A DNA stretch of 13,321 nucleotides from a candidate division NC10 bacterium SPGG6 (lineage in GTDB: Bacteria; Methylomirabilota; Methylomirabilia; Methylomirabilales; CSP1-5), in contig LXTG01000031.1 of NCBI GenBank assembly GCA_001643535.1, forward strand, positions 1 through 13,321, read 5' to 3'. The position numbers and the translations under genes are program-made. Position 1 is the first letter of the stretch. Each line of letters opens with the position of its first letter. Below the pieces are notes generated by a model. The model made no database searches, was not told the DNA's origin, and worked only from the letters and a program-made list of their open reading frames with translations. Below, in pieces: positions 5,169 to 11,925 of the stretch.

Positions 5169-7478
5169 ATGATCATCCGCGAGGACATCGCCCAAACCTT
5201 TCCGGAGCTCTTCGGGACCAAGAAAGTCAACGGCCGGGACGTCGACGTCGAACAGCTGATCGTCGCGCTCACCCGCGAGCTGGCTCCTGAGATCGCGAAG
5301 GCCCTCACCGCGCGCCGGGAGCTCCTCGCATCCTCCGCGCCGGTCAGGGAGAAATACGCCTGGCCGAAGTGGGACGACACCTTCGACGACCCCGTGACGG
5401 GGAAGCCCTGGACCTTTCGCCAGATCGTCCAGGGCATGATCGACAACTTCCTCGGCCAGGACAGCCAGTGGCGCTGGCGCCTCAACGACGAGGTGCCCAT
5501 CCCGAAGGACGCCCATCCGTTGACGAACCCCGGCCTGGAACTCACGGGCCCGTGGCATCCGCTCGACATGGCCTTCAACGCCTTGAACAGCGCAGCGCCC
5601 ATAAACATGCCGGACTTCGAGGACGCCTCGCCCCCTCACTTCCAGCCCGACGGCACGCCGAAGAATCAGCCCATCGGGGTCTTCGCAGCCATGCAGAACG
5701 CCAAAGACATTCTGGAGGGCCACTGGGCCGACCGTCCCTACGAGGTGGTGAAAAAAGGCCAGCCTCGCGTGTACCGGATCAAGAAGTCCCCGGCCGAGTG
5801 GCCGACCCGGTTCGCCCGGCCTCCCGGGATGCACCTGCAGTACGACCATATCACGGTGGATGGCCGGCCTGCGCCCGCCATGATCCCCATCACCATCCTC
5901 TGGGCCGTCAACAACTATGACGCCCTCACACGCGCCGGCACCGGCGTGTACTACTACATCCCGAAGATCCAAATCCCGCAGGAGGCCCTGATTCTCGAGA
6001 AGCTCCTGGTGCGAGTGGAAGAGGCGATCGGCGTCCGGCCGGGGACCTTCAAGATCAAGCTCCTGTATGAGGAGGGCAACGCGGGCCGGTTCCTGCCCGC
6101 GATCGCCTGGGTGCTGCGTCGCCGGCTCCTGGGGACGAACGTCGGCCGCTGGGACTACCTGGGCAGCCTCATCGAGATGTGGAAGGACGACCCGCAGGGC
6201 GTCTTTCCGGATCCGCAGTCGATCGGCATGGCCTCGCCGAACATGATCGCGTACCAGCGGTACAACGCGCTGATGATGCTCATGGCCGGCATGAAGAACG
6301 GCGAGCTCAGCCATGGGGGCCCCATCGGCGGCATGGCCGCGGTCATGATCTACCCGCCGGCCGACCCGTACGGCCGCGCCAGGTACAACCCGCTCGCGCT
6401 CCGCGCCATTGTCATCGACAAGCTCAGAGAGCGCCTACTGGGCCTCATGTTCGTGCCCGACGGACCCCTCCCCGCCGGGCAGCAGCCCACCCTGGAAGAG
6501 ATCCTCTCCGACCGAGTCAGGGGACGCCTCTACGATGCCTATCGGCAGAGCTGGGTCGCCAGCCCGGAGCCGACTTACGTCGCCGCGGGCAATGGGCCCC
6601 TTGCGGCGCCGGTGACGCAGCTCCAGGCCGTCGTCGATGCGCCGCTCGAGACCGTGGACGTGAAGGGCAAACCGGTGCCGACGGTCGCCAGCGGTCTCAG
6701 CGACGCGGAGCGGTCCCTCCTCCAATCCCGCGACCTGCTGAACGCGCAAGGCAAGATTACGCCCTGGGTCATCACGAAGGACATGTACGACACGCCGGAG
6801 AAGCTCTTCACGCGAGAGCTCTGGGAGGACATCTACGGGGTGCCGAAGGGCGACATCACGATCGAGAACATCCAGCACGCCTTCTACATGGCCGCGAACT
6901 ACGGCTTCCAGATCCTCAACGGCAACTTCGCGGCTGCCATCGACGACTACGAGCTCCGTCTCAGGTTCATGAACGACCTCGCCACCTATCGGATCGACGT
7001 CTCCTGGATATGGACCCTCATCCATCACCGGGCCGCCATCACGAAGGACGGCTACCTCAAAGGCCCGGTCCTCACCGAGGACGGGCTCGTCCCGGCCCAG
7101 AACGCCTTCCAGGTCAAGGCGGGCACCCGCTTCACGAAAGAGCTGTTCGAGAAGTTGTGGGACTGCCACAACGAGTGGACGTACGCGTTCTTCGCCGAGC
7201 TGGACCGCCGCGGCGACCCGGGCCGCTTCGATCGTGCCAAGGCGCCTGTCATCATGGAGCTCATCAAGCGGCAGCTCCTCTGCCCCCGCTACATCCAGCA
7301 CAGCGCCCGCGTGCTCTTCGTCGCTGGGGAGGCAAACAGCCAGGAGCACACGCAGATTTTCGAGGCGATCTTCGACCTCTCCCGCGAGGAGATCGTCAAG
7401 CGCGTCCAGGCGGGCACCATGAGCAAAAAGGCCCTGGCCGCCCACGACTACGTGCACGACCTCTTCCCGGCTCACTGA
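5169..7478 (+). CDS. Divergent, long malate synthase A-like protein
   Basis: Malate synthase condenses glyoxylate with acetyl-CoA to malate (glyoxylate cycle). The protein has 769 residues against about 530 for E. coli AceB. Shared landmarks in order: LTGPWHPLDMAFNALNSAAP and MPDFEDASPPH (125-157), ARPPGMHLQYDHITVDG (216-232), TGVYYYIPKIQ (258-268), GTNVGRWDYLGSLIE (322-336), GGMAAVM (387-393), SWVASP (461-466) and FMNDLATYRIDVSWIWTLIHH (600-620). Aligning by eye to E. coli, the catalytic glutamate and the two aspartates would be E301, D329 and D603. The RPRG motif is RPPG here, and the AHPGL motif is lost. Extra length comes mainly from an insertion around 395-570 and a C-terminal extension after about 680. 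It is the only plus-strand gene, has no isocitrate lyase nearby, and has higher GC at third codon positions than dapA. Function as a true malate synthase is likely but unproven. Confidence 0.8.
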   Translation: MIIREDIAQTFPELFGTKKVNGRDVDVEQLIVALTRELAPEIAKALTARRELLASSAPVREKYAWPKWDDTFDDPVTGKPWTFRQIVQGMIDNFLGQDSQWRWRLNDEVPIPKDAHPLTNPGLELTGPWHPLDMAFNALNSAAPINMPDFEDASPPHFQPDGTPKNQPIGVFAAMQNAKDILEGHWADRPYEVVKKGQPRVYRIKKSPAEWPTRFARPPGMHLQYDHITVDGRPAPAMIPITILWAVNNYDALTRAGTGVYYYIPKIQIPQEALILEKLLVRVEEAIGVRPGTFKIKLLYEEGNAGRFLPAIAWVLRRRLLGTNVGRWDYLGSLIEMWKDDPQGVFPDPQSIGMASPNMIAYQRYNALMMLMAGMKNGELSHGGPIGGMAAVMIYPPADPYGRARYNPLALRAIVIDKLRERLLGLMFVPDGPLPAGQQPTLEEILSDRVRGRLYDAYRQSWVASPEPTYVAAGNGPLAAPVTQLQAVVDAPLETVDVKGKPVPTVASGLSDAERSLLQSRDLLNAQGKITPWVITKDMYDTPEKLFTRELWEDIYGVPKGDITIENIQHAFYMAANYGFQILNGNFAAAIDDYELRLRFMNDLATYRIDVSWIWTLIHHRAAITKDGYLKGPVLTEDGLVPAQNAFQVKAGTRFTKELFEKLWDCHNEWTYAFFAELDRRGDPGRFDRAKAPVIMELIKRQLLCPRYIQHSARVLFVAGEANSQEHTQIFEAIFDLSREEIVKRVQAGTMSKKALAAHDYVHDLFPAH

Positions 7479-7510
7479 GGAGACCGACACTGGGCGGGGA
7501 GACAGGATAA

Positions 7511-7559
7511 GAGTCGAGGCGCTCGCGCGTCCCGGACTCGTAACCGATTCTTTCTTGGA
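7511..7559 (+). terminator. Weak candidate terminator after the malate synthase gene
   Basis: GAGTC (7511-7515) can pair with GACTC (7535-7539) around a GC-rich interior, and a T-rich stretch TTCTTTCTT follows at about 7549-7557. The stem is short and the T run lies 9 bases beyond it, so this is a poor intrinsic terminator. Nothing else is recognisable in the 90 bases between the malate synthase stop and the element boundary at 7568. Confidence 0.2.
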
Positions 7560-7567
7560 GCCTTACA

Positions 7568-8049
7568 GGGTCAGGCTTGAATATGTGAATGGGCTAGTCT
7601 GCGCACGACCTGGGCCAGCTGCCGCCGAAATCCGCGCGCCGTCTCCTTCACGCGTCGAACCCCGTGGCTGACGGTGGACAGATCCCTGACTCCGAGCCAT
7701 ACCGTAATTTCTCGCAGACTCGCGCGACCGTGGCGACGGGCAACATACATCAACAACTCCCGACCTCGTTGGATCTGCGCATTCCTACTCGGTGTTTGCA
7801 AGTGCTCGGGCGAAACTCCCAGCACTTCGCCGACAGCCCGGATCATCTCCCGCATCCCATAGGGACCCGCCGGCGCCTCTGGTTGCCGCTTCGCCCGCCG
7901 GTGGACCTCGGAATGGGGTCCAGCCGATTTCCGATGGAAGATGGGGGGGGGCAACGCGATAGAACCGAGAATCCTCTCGCGAAGAAGCGCGCCATGCGCC
8001 ACACTCAGTTCAGCGTGGCCCTATAGTTTGAAAAGCCCCAGCCTGACCC
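7568..8049 (-). mobile_element. Remnant of a REP-associated (RAYT-like) transposable element
   Basis: A 482-base segment is bounded by perfect 10-base inverted repeats, GGGTCAGGCT at 7568-7577 and AGCCTGACCC at 8040-8049. It encloses a minus-strand frame with a DnaA-domain-IV-like helix-turn-helix. Many REP-associated tyrosine transposases of the IS200/Y1 type carry such a C-terminal domain, and the frame's stop codon falls within the left repeat. The HUH/Y1 transposase domain is not present, so this would be an internally deleted, non-autonomous copy. The repeats and frame are seen; the RAYT origin is inferred. Confidence 0.5.
7571..8002 (-). pseudogene. DnaA domain IV-like C-terminal fragment of a RAYT-type transposase
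   Basis: A 143-codon frame opening with GTG at 8002. Residues 50-118 read like DnaA domain IV: a first helix MREMIRAVGEVLGVSPEHLQ, then SRNAQIQRGRELLMYVARRHG, ASLREITVWLG and the signature-like VRDLSTVSHGVRRV (DnaA has GRDHTTVLHACRKI). The first ~45 residues are low-complexity and Pro/Arg-rich with no recognisable domain. A true DnaA would be about 450 residues with an AAA+ ATPase, which is absent, and the end AHSHIQA fits the tail of REP-associated transposases carrying this domain. The frame starts 3 bases beyond the stop of the membrane-protein gene, probably by accident. It is most likely a 3' remnant; if expressed, it could be a small stand-alone DNA-binding protein. Confidence 0.5.
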
Positions 8050-8619
8050 GGCTGTCCTTCGCCACTGCCATTCGCACACAGAATCATCGGCCGGATGGGA
8101 GAACCGGGAGCCCGGAGGTAGGCTCGACAGGATCATCGGTCCTGTGGAATTTCTAACCTTCTTTTCGGCAAGCCGCAAGATCGGTCTGCCGTCTGCCCTG
8201 ACGTCGAGTGAAGCCCGGTGCATCCGGTCCTTGTCGAAGAGTCGCAGGCCCGAGTCGCCATCAGTCCGCGCGGTCAGTACGGATCTGGCTCTCCCGTCCT
8301 TGTCCAGCAGAGTCAGTGTCCGGGGTCCGTCAGGGAGCACACTCAGGGCCACACCGGGTTTCCCGTCTCTGTCGTTGAGCAACAGGACTGAGGCACCATC
8401 TATAATACCCAACTCGGCACGACTCATTCCATCCCTGTCCCGAAGGACGAACTTCTCTGCCTCGAGCACCTTGCCGACCTCACCAGGTGTGGCTTGCCCC
8501 ATCACCACCGCCGCCGCGATCACGCCTATCGTCACGGTTGCAATCCACTGCCACCGCCGGTTCTCCCGCTCCACTCGGTCCAGCCGCCGCACCAGGGCCT
8601 CCATCGTTGGCTCGTCCAT
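8005..8619 (-). CDS. Membrane-anchored protein with 23-residue D-x-D-G repeats (C-terminus degraded)
   Basis: From the ATG at 8619, which has GGGAGG 5 bases upstream, the protein has 204 residues; a longer frame from 8649 lacks such a site. Residues 1-23 form a charged coiled-coil-like helix (MEALVRRLDRVERENRRW), 24-41 a single membrane segment (IATVTIGVIAAAVVMGQA), and from about 52 a series of near-identical units of the form LxLxDxDGxxRAxL: around 57-71, 79-94, 102-117, 125-140 and a damaged fifth at 148-154, a period of 22-23 residues. A beta-solenoid outside the membrane is plausible. After residue 154 the pattern is lost, and the last 14 residues are read from the adjoining mobile-element remnant, so the natural C terminus has been replaced. 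No function is known to me. It has its own promoter at 8747-8776. Confidence 0.65.
   Translation of the reverse strand: MDEPTMEALVRRLDRVERENRRWQWIATVTIGVIAAAVVMGQATPGEVGKVLEAEKFVLRDRDGMSRAELGIIDGASVLLLNDRDGKPGVALSVLPDGPRTLTLLDKDGRARSVLTARTDGDSGLRLFDKDRMHRASLDVRADGRPILRLAEKKVRNSTGPMILSSLPPGSRFSHPADDSVCEWQWRRTAGSGWGFSNYRATLN
8078..8139 (+). repeat. Two direct copies of a 13-base sequence
   Basis: ACAGAATCATCGG (8078-8090) and ACAGGATCATCGG (8127-8139) differ at one base and lie 36 bases apart, with the palindrome CCGGG-AG-CCCGG (8104-8115) between them. They lie within the degraded 3' part of the membrane-protein gene, just outside the element remnant. Confidence 0.5.
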
Positions 8620-8746
8620 CACGACCTCCCTCTTTGCTGACGGTGTCATCTGCGATGCCTTGACTGACCTCTCGACGAGGGACTGTCTCTCTTGCGACCG
8701 GCCGCCCGGCCCCTTCCAGTTTCAAATGTTGTTTTAAAGATGTAGC

Positions 8747-8776
8747 AATATAATCTCCGGGATACCCACCTGTCAA
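8747..8776 (-). promoter_or_regulatory. Strong sigma70-type promoter for the repeat-containing membrane protein
   Basis: On the minus strand, a perfect -35 TTGACA (8776-8771) and a -10 TATATT (8752-8747, five of six consensus bases) are separated by 18 bases. This lies in the most AT-rich stretch of the neighbourhood. Transcription would start near 8740, leaving a leader of about 120 bases before the ATG at 8619. Confidence 0.7.
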
Positions 8777-8793
8777 TATGCAAGTTTTGCATA
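8777..8793. promoter_or_regulatory. Perfect 17-base dyad next to the -35 box (operator candidate)
   Basis: TATGCAA-GTT-TTGCATA is a perfect inverted repeat with 7-base arms and a 3-base centre, and it touches the outer edge of the -35 hexamer at 8776. Size, symmetry and position fit the binding site of a dimeric helix-turn-helix regulator, acting as an activator or blocking RNA polymerase. No regulator gene for it is evident in the window. Confidence 0.6.
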
Positions 8794-8988
8794 CCCGGGC
8801 GGTGAGCCCTTTGTGCCTCATTCACCAGAAAAAAAACAGTGGTTTATCGCAGGTGACCCCGAACCGGATGGAGGGGGCCTGCGACTACGAGTTCGGGGGT
8901 GGCTTGCCTCTCGGCAGAGGGGACTGAAGACGGGATGGCAGGAGACAGGGATCAGGCAAAATTTAGGGCAGGCGAGAACAAGTGGGGT
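8794..8988. other. Spacer without recognisable genes
   Basis: Between the operator-like dyad and the stop of the lipoprotein gene I see no coding region with credible codon use. A run of eight As (8829-8836; a T run on the minus strand) follows no convincing stem, so it is at best a weak terminator for the arg-side transcript. Confidence 0.5.
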
Positions 8989-9171
8989 CTAAGGCGTCGC
9001 GATGATACGCGTGGAGAAGGCGAGAGTCTGGGCCTCCTGGGGGAGCGGTGTGAGTTCCGAGGTCTGAGGAGGGGACTTGGGTCTCGGGGGCTTGGGGGGG
9101 CCCTTGATGCCGCAGGCCGCGAGGAGGCACAGACCGATGAGCAGGGGGATGACGCACGGAAGCCCCCTCAT
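8989..9171 (-). CDS. LptM (YifL)-like small lipoprotein
   Basis: A 60-residue protein with a lipoprotein signal peptide: a short basic start (MR), a hydrophobic stretch to residue 19 and the lipobox LLAAC with Cys20 as the lipidated residue. The mature part begins CGIKGPPKPP, matching the CGLKGPLYFPP start of E. coli LptM, a lipoprotein that assists assembly of the LptD/LptE lipopolysaccharide translocon; the rest is Pro-rich and probably disordered. The ATG overlaps the argH stop as ATGA, and GGAG lies 10 bases upstream inside argH, so it is translationally coupled. In many proteobacteria such a gene sits between argH and lysA or dapF, so position supports the call. It implies an outer membrane. 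Similarity is confined to the short motif, so the exact role is inferred. Confidence 0.8.
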   Translation of the reverse strand: MRGLPCVIPLLIGLCLLAACGIKGPPKPPRPKSPPQTSELTPLPQEAQTLAFSTRIIATP

Positions 9172-10574
9172 CCTTTTACGTCTCCTTTTTTGAGTTCCGC
9201 CCTCGCCGCCTGAATCGCCTCCCGGACCCGTTCCGGAGCCGTCCCTCCCATAATCCCCCGACGATGGAGAGAGGCGTCGAGCGTGATATAGCCGAAAAAT
9301 CCTTCGTCAAAGAGGGGGGAGTAGCGCACAAGTTCCTTCAGGGAGAGCTGGTCAAGCCGCTTCCCATGGTCCAGGCAGTCCCGCACGATTTTCCCGACAA
9401 CCTCATGGGCCTGGCGAAAGGGAAGCCCCTTGCTCACCAGGTAGTCCGCAGCATCGGTGGCATTGAGGAACCCTTCTTCCGTCGCTCGGCGCATCCGTTC
9501 GGCATTCACCCGAAGCTCCCGAACCAGGGAGGCAAGAACCTGCAGGGTCCCCCGCAGGGTGTCCACCGCATCAAAGACCGGCTCCTTGTCCTCTTGAAGA
9601 TCCCGGTTGTAACTCAAGGGGAGTCCCTTCATGGTAGTCAGGAGGCCCATCAGATCGCCGAAGATACGGCCGGCCTTTCCACGGGCCAGCTCGGCCACAT
9701 CCGGGTTTTTCTTCTGGGGCATGAGACTGGATCCCGTGGCGAAGGCCTCGGGCACATCGACGAAGGCAAACTCCGCCGAAGCCCACAAAATGATCTCTTC
9801 GCTGAGACGGGAGAGATGGATCATTATGATGCTCGCCCCCGCCAGAAACTCGAGGGCGAAGTCCCGGTCGGAAACGGCGTCGACGCTGTTGCGCGACACT
9901 CGAGGGAAACCCAGGTCCTGGGCGAGCTCGGCCCGGTCGATGGGATAGGCGGTTCCCGCCAACGCCCCCGAACCCAGTGGCATGACGTTATTGCGCTCGA
10001 GACAATCCCGCAGTCGTTGCGCATCGCGGTGGAGCATCTCCACATAGGCCATGAGATGATGGGCCCAGAGAATCGGCTGAGCTCGCTGCAGGTGGGTGTA
10101 GCCAGGCATGACCACATCGAGGTACCTCTCGGCCTGCTCCAGCAGGGCTTCTTGCAGCTCCCGGATCTCAGCTCGAATCTCACCGATCTCGGCCTTGAGA
10201 TAGAGACGCAGGTCTAACGCCACCTGTTCGTTTCGACTCCGGCCGGTGGGAAGCTTGCCCCCCACCTCTCCGATCTTCTCGATCAGCCGTCCCTCGATAT
10301 ACATATGAATATCTTCGTACGTGGGATCCGGGTCCAGCCTCCCGTCGTCCAGCTCCTTCTTGATCTCTTCGAGGCCCCCGATAATTCGTCCCCTCTCGAC
10401 TTCCGTGAGGACGCCCGCCTTCGTCAGGGCCCGAGCGTAGGCAATGGACCCCTGGATATCGTACGGGTAGAGACGCCAGTCAAAGGGGAGGGAGGCGGTG
10501 TACTCCTCCACCCGTCGCTCCGTTGGCCCTGCAAATCTGCCGCCCCACGCCTTCTTGGCCTTCCCCATGGTCAC
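9168..10574 (-). CDS. argH: Argininosuccinate lyase
   Basis: This enzyme cleaves argininosuccinate to arginine and fumarate, the last arginine step; the homotetramer belongs to the fumarase/aspartase superfamily. The 468-residue protein has standard length. Visible features are the N-terminal WGGRFAGPTERRVEEYTASLPFD, LPTGRSRNEQVALD near 108-121, the helix with YTHLQRAQP (catalytic-region H161), and the superfamily signature GSSLMPQKKNPDVAEL at 281-296 holding the mobile catalytic serine. The frame opens with GTG at 10574, overlapping the argG stop as GTGA, with AAGGA 5 bases upstream; an ATG two codons on at 10568 is possible. The downstream lipoprotein gene overlaps it by 4 bases. Confidence 0.97.
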   Translation of the reverse strand: MTMGKAKKAWGGRFAGPTERRVEEYTASLPFDWRLYPYDIQGSIAYARALTKAGVLTEVERGRIIGGLEEIKKELDDGRLDPDPTYEDIHMYIEGRLIEKIGEVGGKLPTGRSRNEQVALDLRLYLKAEIGEIRAEIRELQEALLEQAERYLDVVMPGYTHLQRAQPILWAHHLMAYVEMLHRDAQRLRDCLERNNVMPLGSGALAGTAYPIDRAELAQDLGFPRVSRNSVDAVSDRDFALEFLAGASIIMIHLSRLSEEIILWASAEFAFVDVPEAFATGSSLMPQKKNPDVAELARGKAGRIFGDLMGLLTTMKGLPLSYNRDLQEDKEPVFDAVDTLRGTLQVLASLVRELRVNAERMRRATEEGFLNATDAADYLVSKGLPFRQAHEVVGKIVRDCLDHGKRLDQLSLKELVRYSPLFDEGFFGYITLDASLHRRGIMGGTAPERVREAIQAARAELKKGDVKG

Positions 10575-11773
10575 TTTTTTCCTTGCCGCCGCTGCATGGC
10601 TTTGAGACGCAATCGGAGGGCGTTCAGGCGGATGAATCCCTCGGCATCTTTCTGGTGATAGACCCGATCCCCCTCGAAGGTCGCCATGGCGGGATCGTAA
10701 AGGGAGACGGGGGATTTTCTCCCCACCACCATGCAGTTCCCCTTAAAGAGTTTGAGCCGAGCGGTCCCATCGACGTTCTTCTGGGTCTCGTCGATCGTCC
10801 GGTGCAGCACCTCCATCTCGGGGGAATACCAGTACCCGTAGTACACCAGCTCCGCAAAGCGGGGGACGAGCGTATCCCGGAGGTGCATGACCTCCCGATC
10901 CATCGTAATAGACTCCACCGCCCGATGGGCGACGTGCAGTATTGTCCCGCCGGGGGTTTCGTAGACCCCTCGGGACTTCATTCCCACATACCGGTTCTCA
11001 ACGATGTCCACCCGACCGACGCCGTTCTTGCCGCCGATCTCGTTCAGCATGGCCAGCAGTTTCACTGGCGACATTTTCCGCCCGTTCACGGCCACCGGGA
11101 GCCCCTCTTTGAACTCGAGCTCGATATGAGTCGGGTGGTCAGGGGCCTTTTCTGGAGAGGCGGTCAGGGTAAACATCGCCTCGGGCGGCTCCCGCCAGGG
11201 GTCTTCGAGCACCCCCCCCTCGAAGCTGATGTGAAAGAGATTCCGGTCACTCGAGTAAGGCTTCTCCGGGGTCACAGGGATCGCAATGCCATGCCGCTTT
11301 GCATAGGCCACGAGATCGGAGCGGGATTTGAGATCCCACTCCCGCCACGGGGCGATGATTTGGATATGCGGGTCGTGGGCCAGGTAGGTGAGCTCGAAGC
11401 GCACCTGGTCGTTCCCTTTTCCGGTGGCCCCGTGGGCAACCGCATCGGCCTTCTCCCGTCGGGCGATCTCGATCTGCCTCCTGGCGATCAGGGGCCGTGC
11501 CATGGAGGTACCGAGCAGGTATCCCCCTTCATACACGGCGTTGGCTTTCAAGCAGGGAAAGACAAAATCCCGAACGAACTCTTCTTTGAGATCTTCGATG
11601 TACACCCGGCTGGCCCCGCTCTTGAGGGCTTTCTCCTTTACGTCATCGAGCTCTTCCCCCTGGCCCAGATCGGCGCAAAAGGCGATGACCTCGCACTGGT
11701 ACGTCTCGATGAGCCAGTGCAGGATCACCGAAGTATCGAGCCCTCCGCTATACGCCAGGACCACTTTTTTCAT
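10571..11773 (-). CDS. argG: Argininosuccinate synthase
   Basis: This enzyme uses ATP to join citrulline and aspartate, releasing AMP and pyrophosphate. The 400-residue protein from the ATG at 11773 begins MKKVVLAYSGGLDTSVILHWL, with the PP-loop SGGLDTS at residues 9-15, then ADLGQGEELDDV, HGATGKGNDQVRFEL and SRGVYETPGGTIL, all classic for the family; length is typical. Upstream in-frame starts exist at 11782 and 11800 (GTG), but the family N terminus and a GGGA 9 bases upstream favour 11773. Its stop overlaps the argH GTG. The gap to argF on the other side is about 125 bases and contains a possible gene remnant. Confidence 0.97.
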   Translation of the reverse strand: MKKVVLAYSGGLDTSVILHWLIETYQCEVIAFCADLGQGEELDDVKEKALKSGASRVYIEDLKEEFVRDFVFPCLKANAVYEGGYLLGTSMARPLIARRQIEIARREKADAVAHGATGKGNDQVRFELTYLAHDPHIQIIAPWREWDLKSRSDLVAYAKRHGIAIPVTPEKPYSSDRNLFHISFEGGVLEDPWREPPEAMFTLTASPEKAPDHPTHIELEFKEGLPVAVNGRKMSPVKLLAMLNEIGGKNGVGRVDIVENRYVGMKSRGVYETPGGTILHVAHRAVESITMDREVMHLRDTLVPRFAELVYYGYWYSPEMEVLHRTIDETQKNVDGTARLKLFKGNCMVVGRKSPVSLYDPAMATFEGDRVYHQKDAEGFIRLNALRLRLKAMQRRQGKK

Positions 11774-11778
11774 CTTGT

Positions 11779-11925
11779 TCATTCCCAGCCGACGATCCAC
11801 TCTCTTGATGTCACCTTTCTCTCACGGTTCCTCCGGAGCAGTTTCCTCTGGGTGGAGGCCCGGACTTTCCCCAGATATCGGTTGATGTCCGCCTCCGTCT
11901 TAAGGTCTAGGTAGGACCCATCTCC
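11779..11925 (-). pseudogene. Possible gene remnant between argF and argG
   Basis: In a frame different from argF, this stretch encodes GDGSYLDLKTEADINRYLGK followed by VRASTQRKLLRRNRERK and then a TGA at 11779. Third codon positions are mostly G or C, and the start resembles small uncharacterised proteins beginning with DLKT...INRYL.KV. There is no start codon with a ribosome binding site. It overlaps the 3' end of argF, so it may be nothing more than spacer that stays open by chance. Confidence 0.25.

Noticed and set aside
4698..6314. 538-codon minus-strand open frame
   Set aside because: Most of it is antisense to the malate synthase-like gene and has no domain. Only its last ~50 codons, outside that gene, look like real coding sequence and are kept as a fragment.
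6179..7510. 443-codon plus-strand open frame
   Set aside because: It is the +1 shadow of the malate synthase-like gene, very rich in Arg, Pro and His with no motif.
7571..8002. Chromosomal dnaA gene or replication origin
   Set aside because: Only a domain-IV-like segment is present, with no AAA+ ATPase and no cluster of DnaA boxes (TTATCCACA-like) nearby.
8085..8125. Group II intron 3' end (GCCGGATGGGAGAACCGGGA-like stretch)
   Set aside because: The resemblance is superficial: the domain V stem with its AGC triad and bulge cannot be drawn, and no reverse transcriptase is present.
8480..8821. 113-codon minus-strand frame overlapping the membrane-protein gene
   Set aside because: It runs across the promoter and dyad, and its second half is a Gly/Ala/Arg-rich shadow of the membrane-protein gene in another frame.
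10523..11914. 463-codon plus-strand open frame
   Set aside because: It is antisense to argG and carries no recognisable domain.
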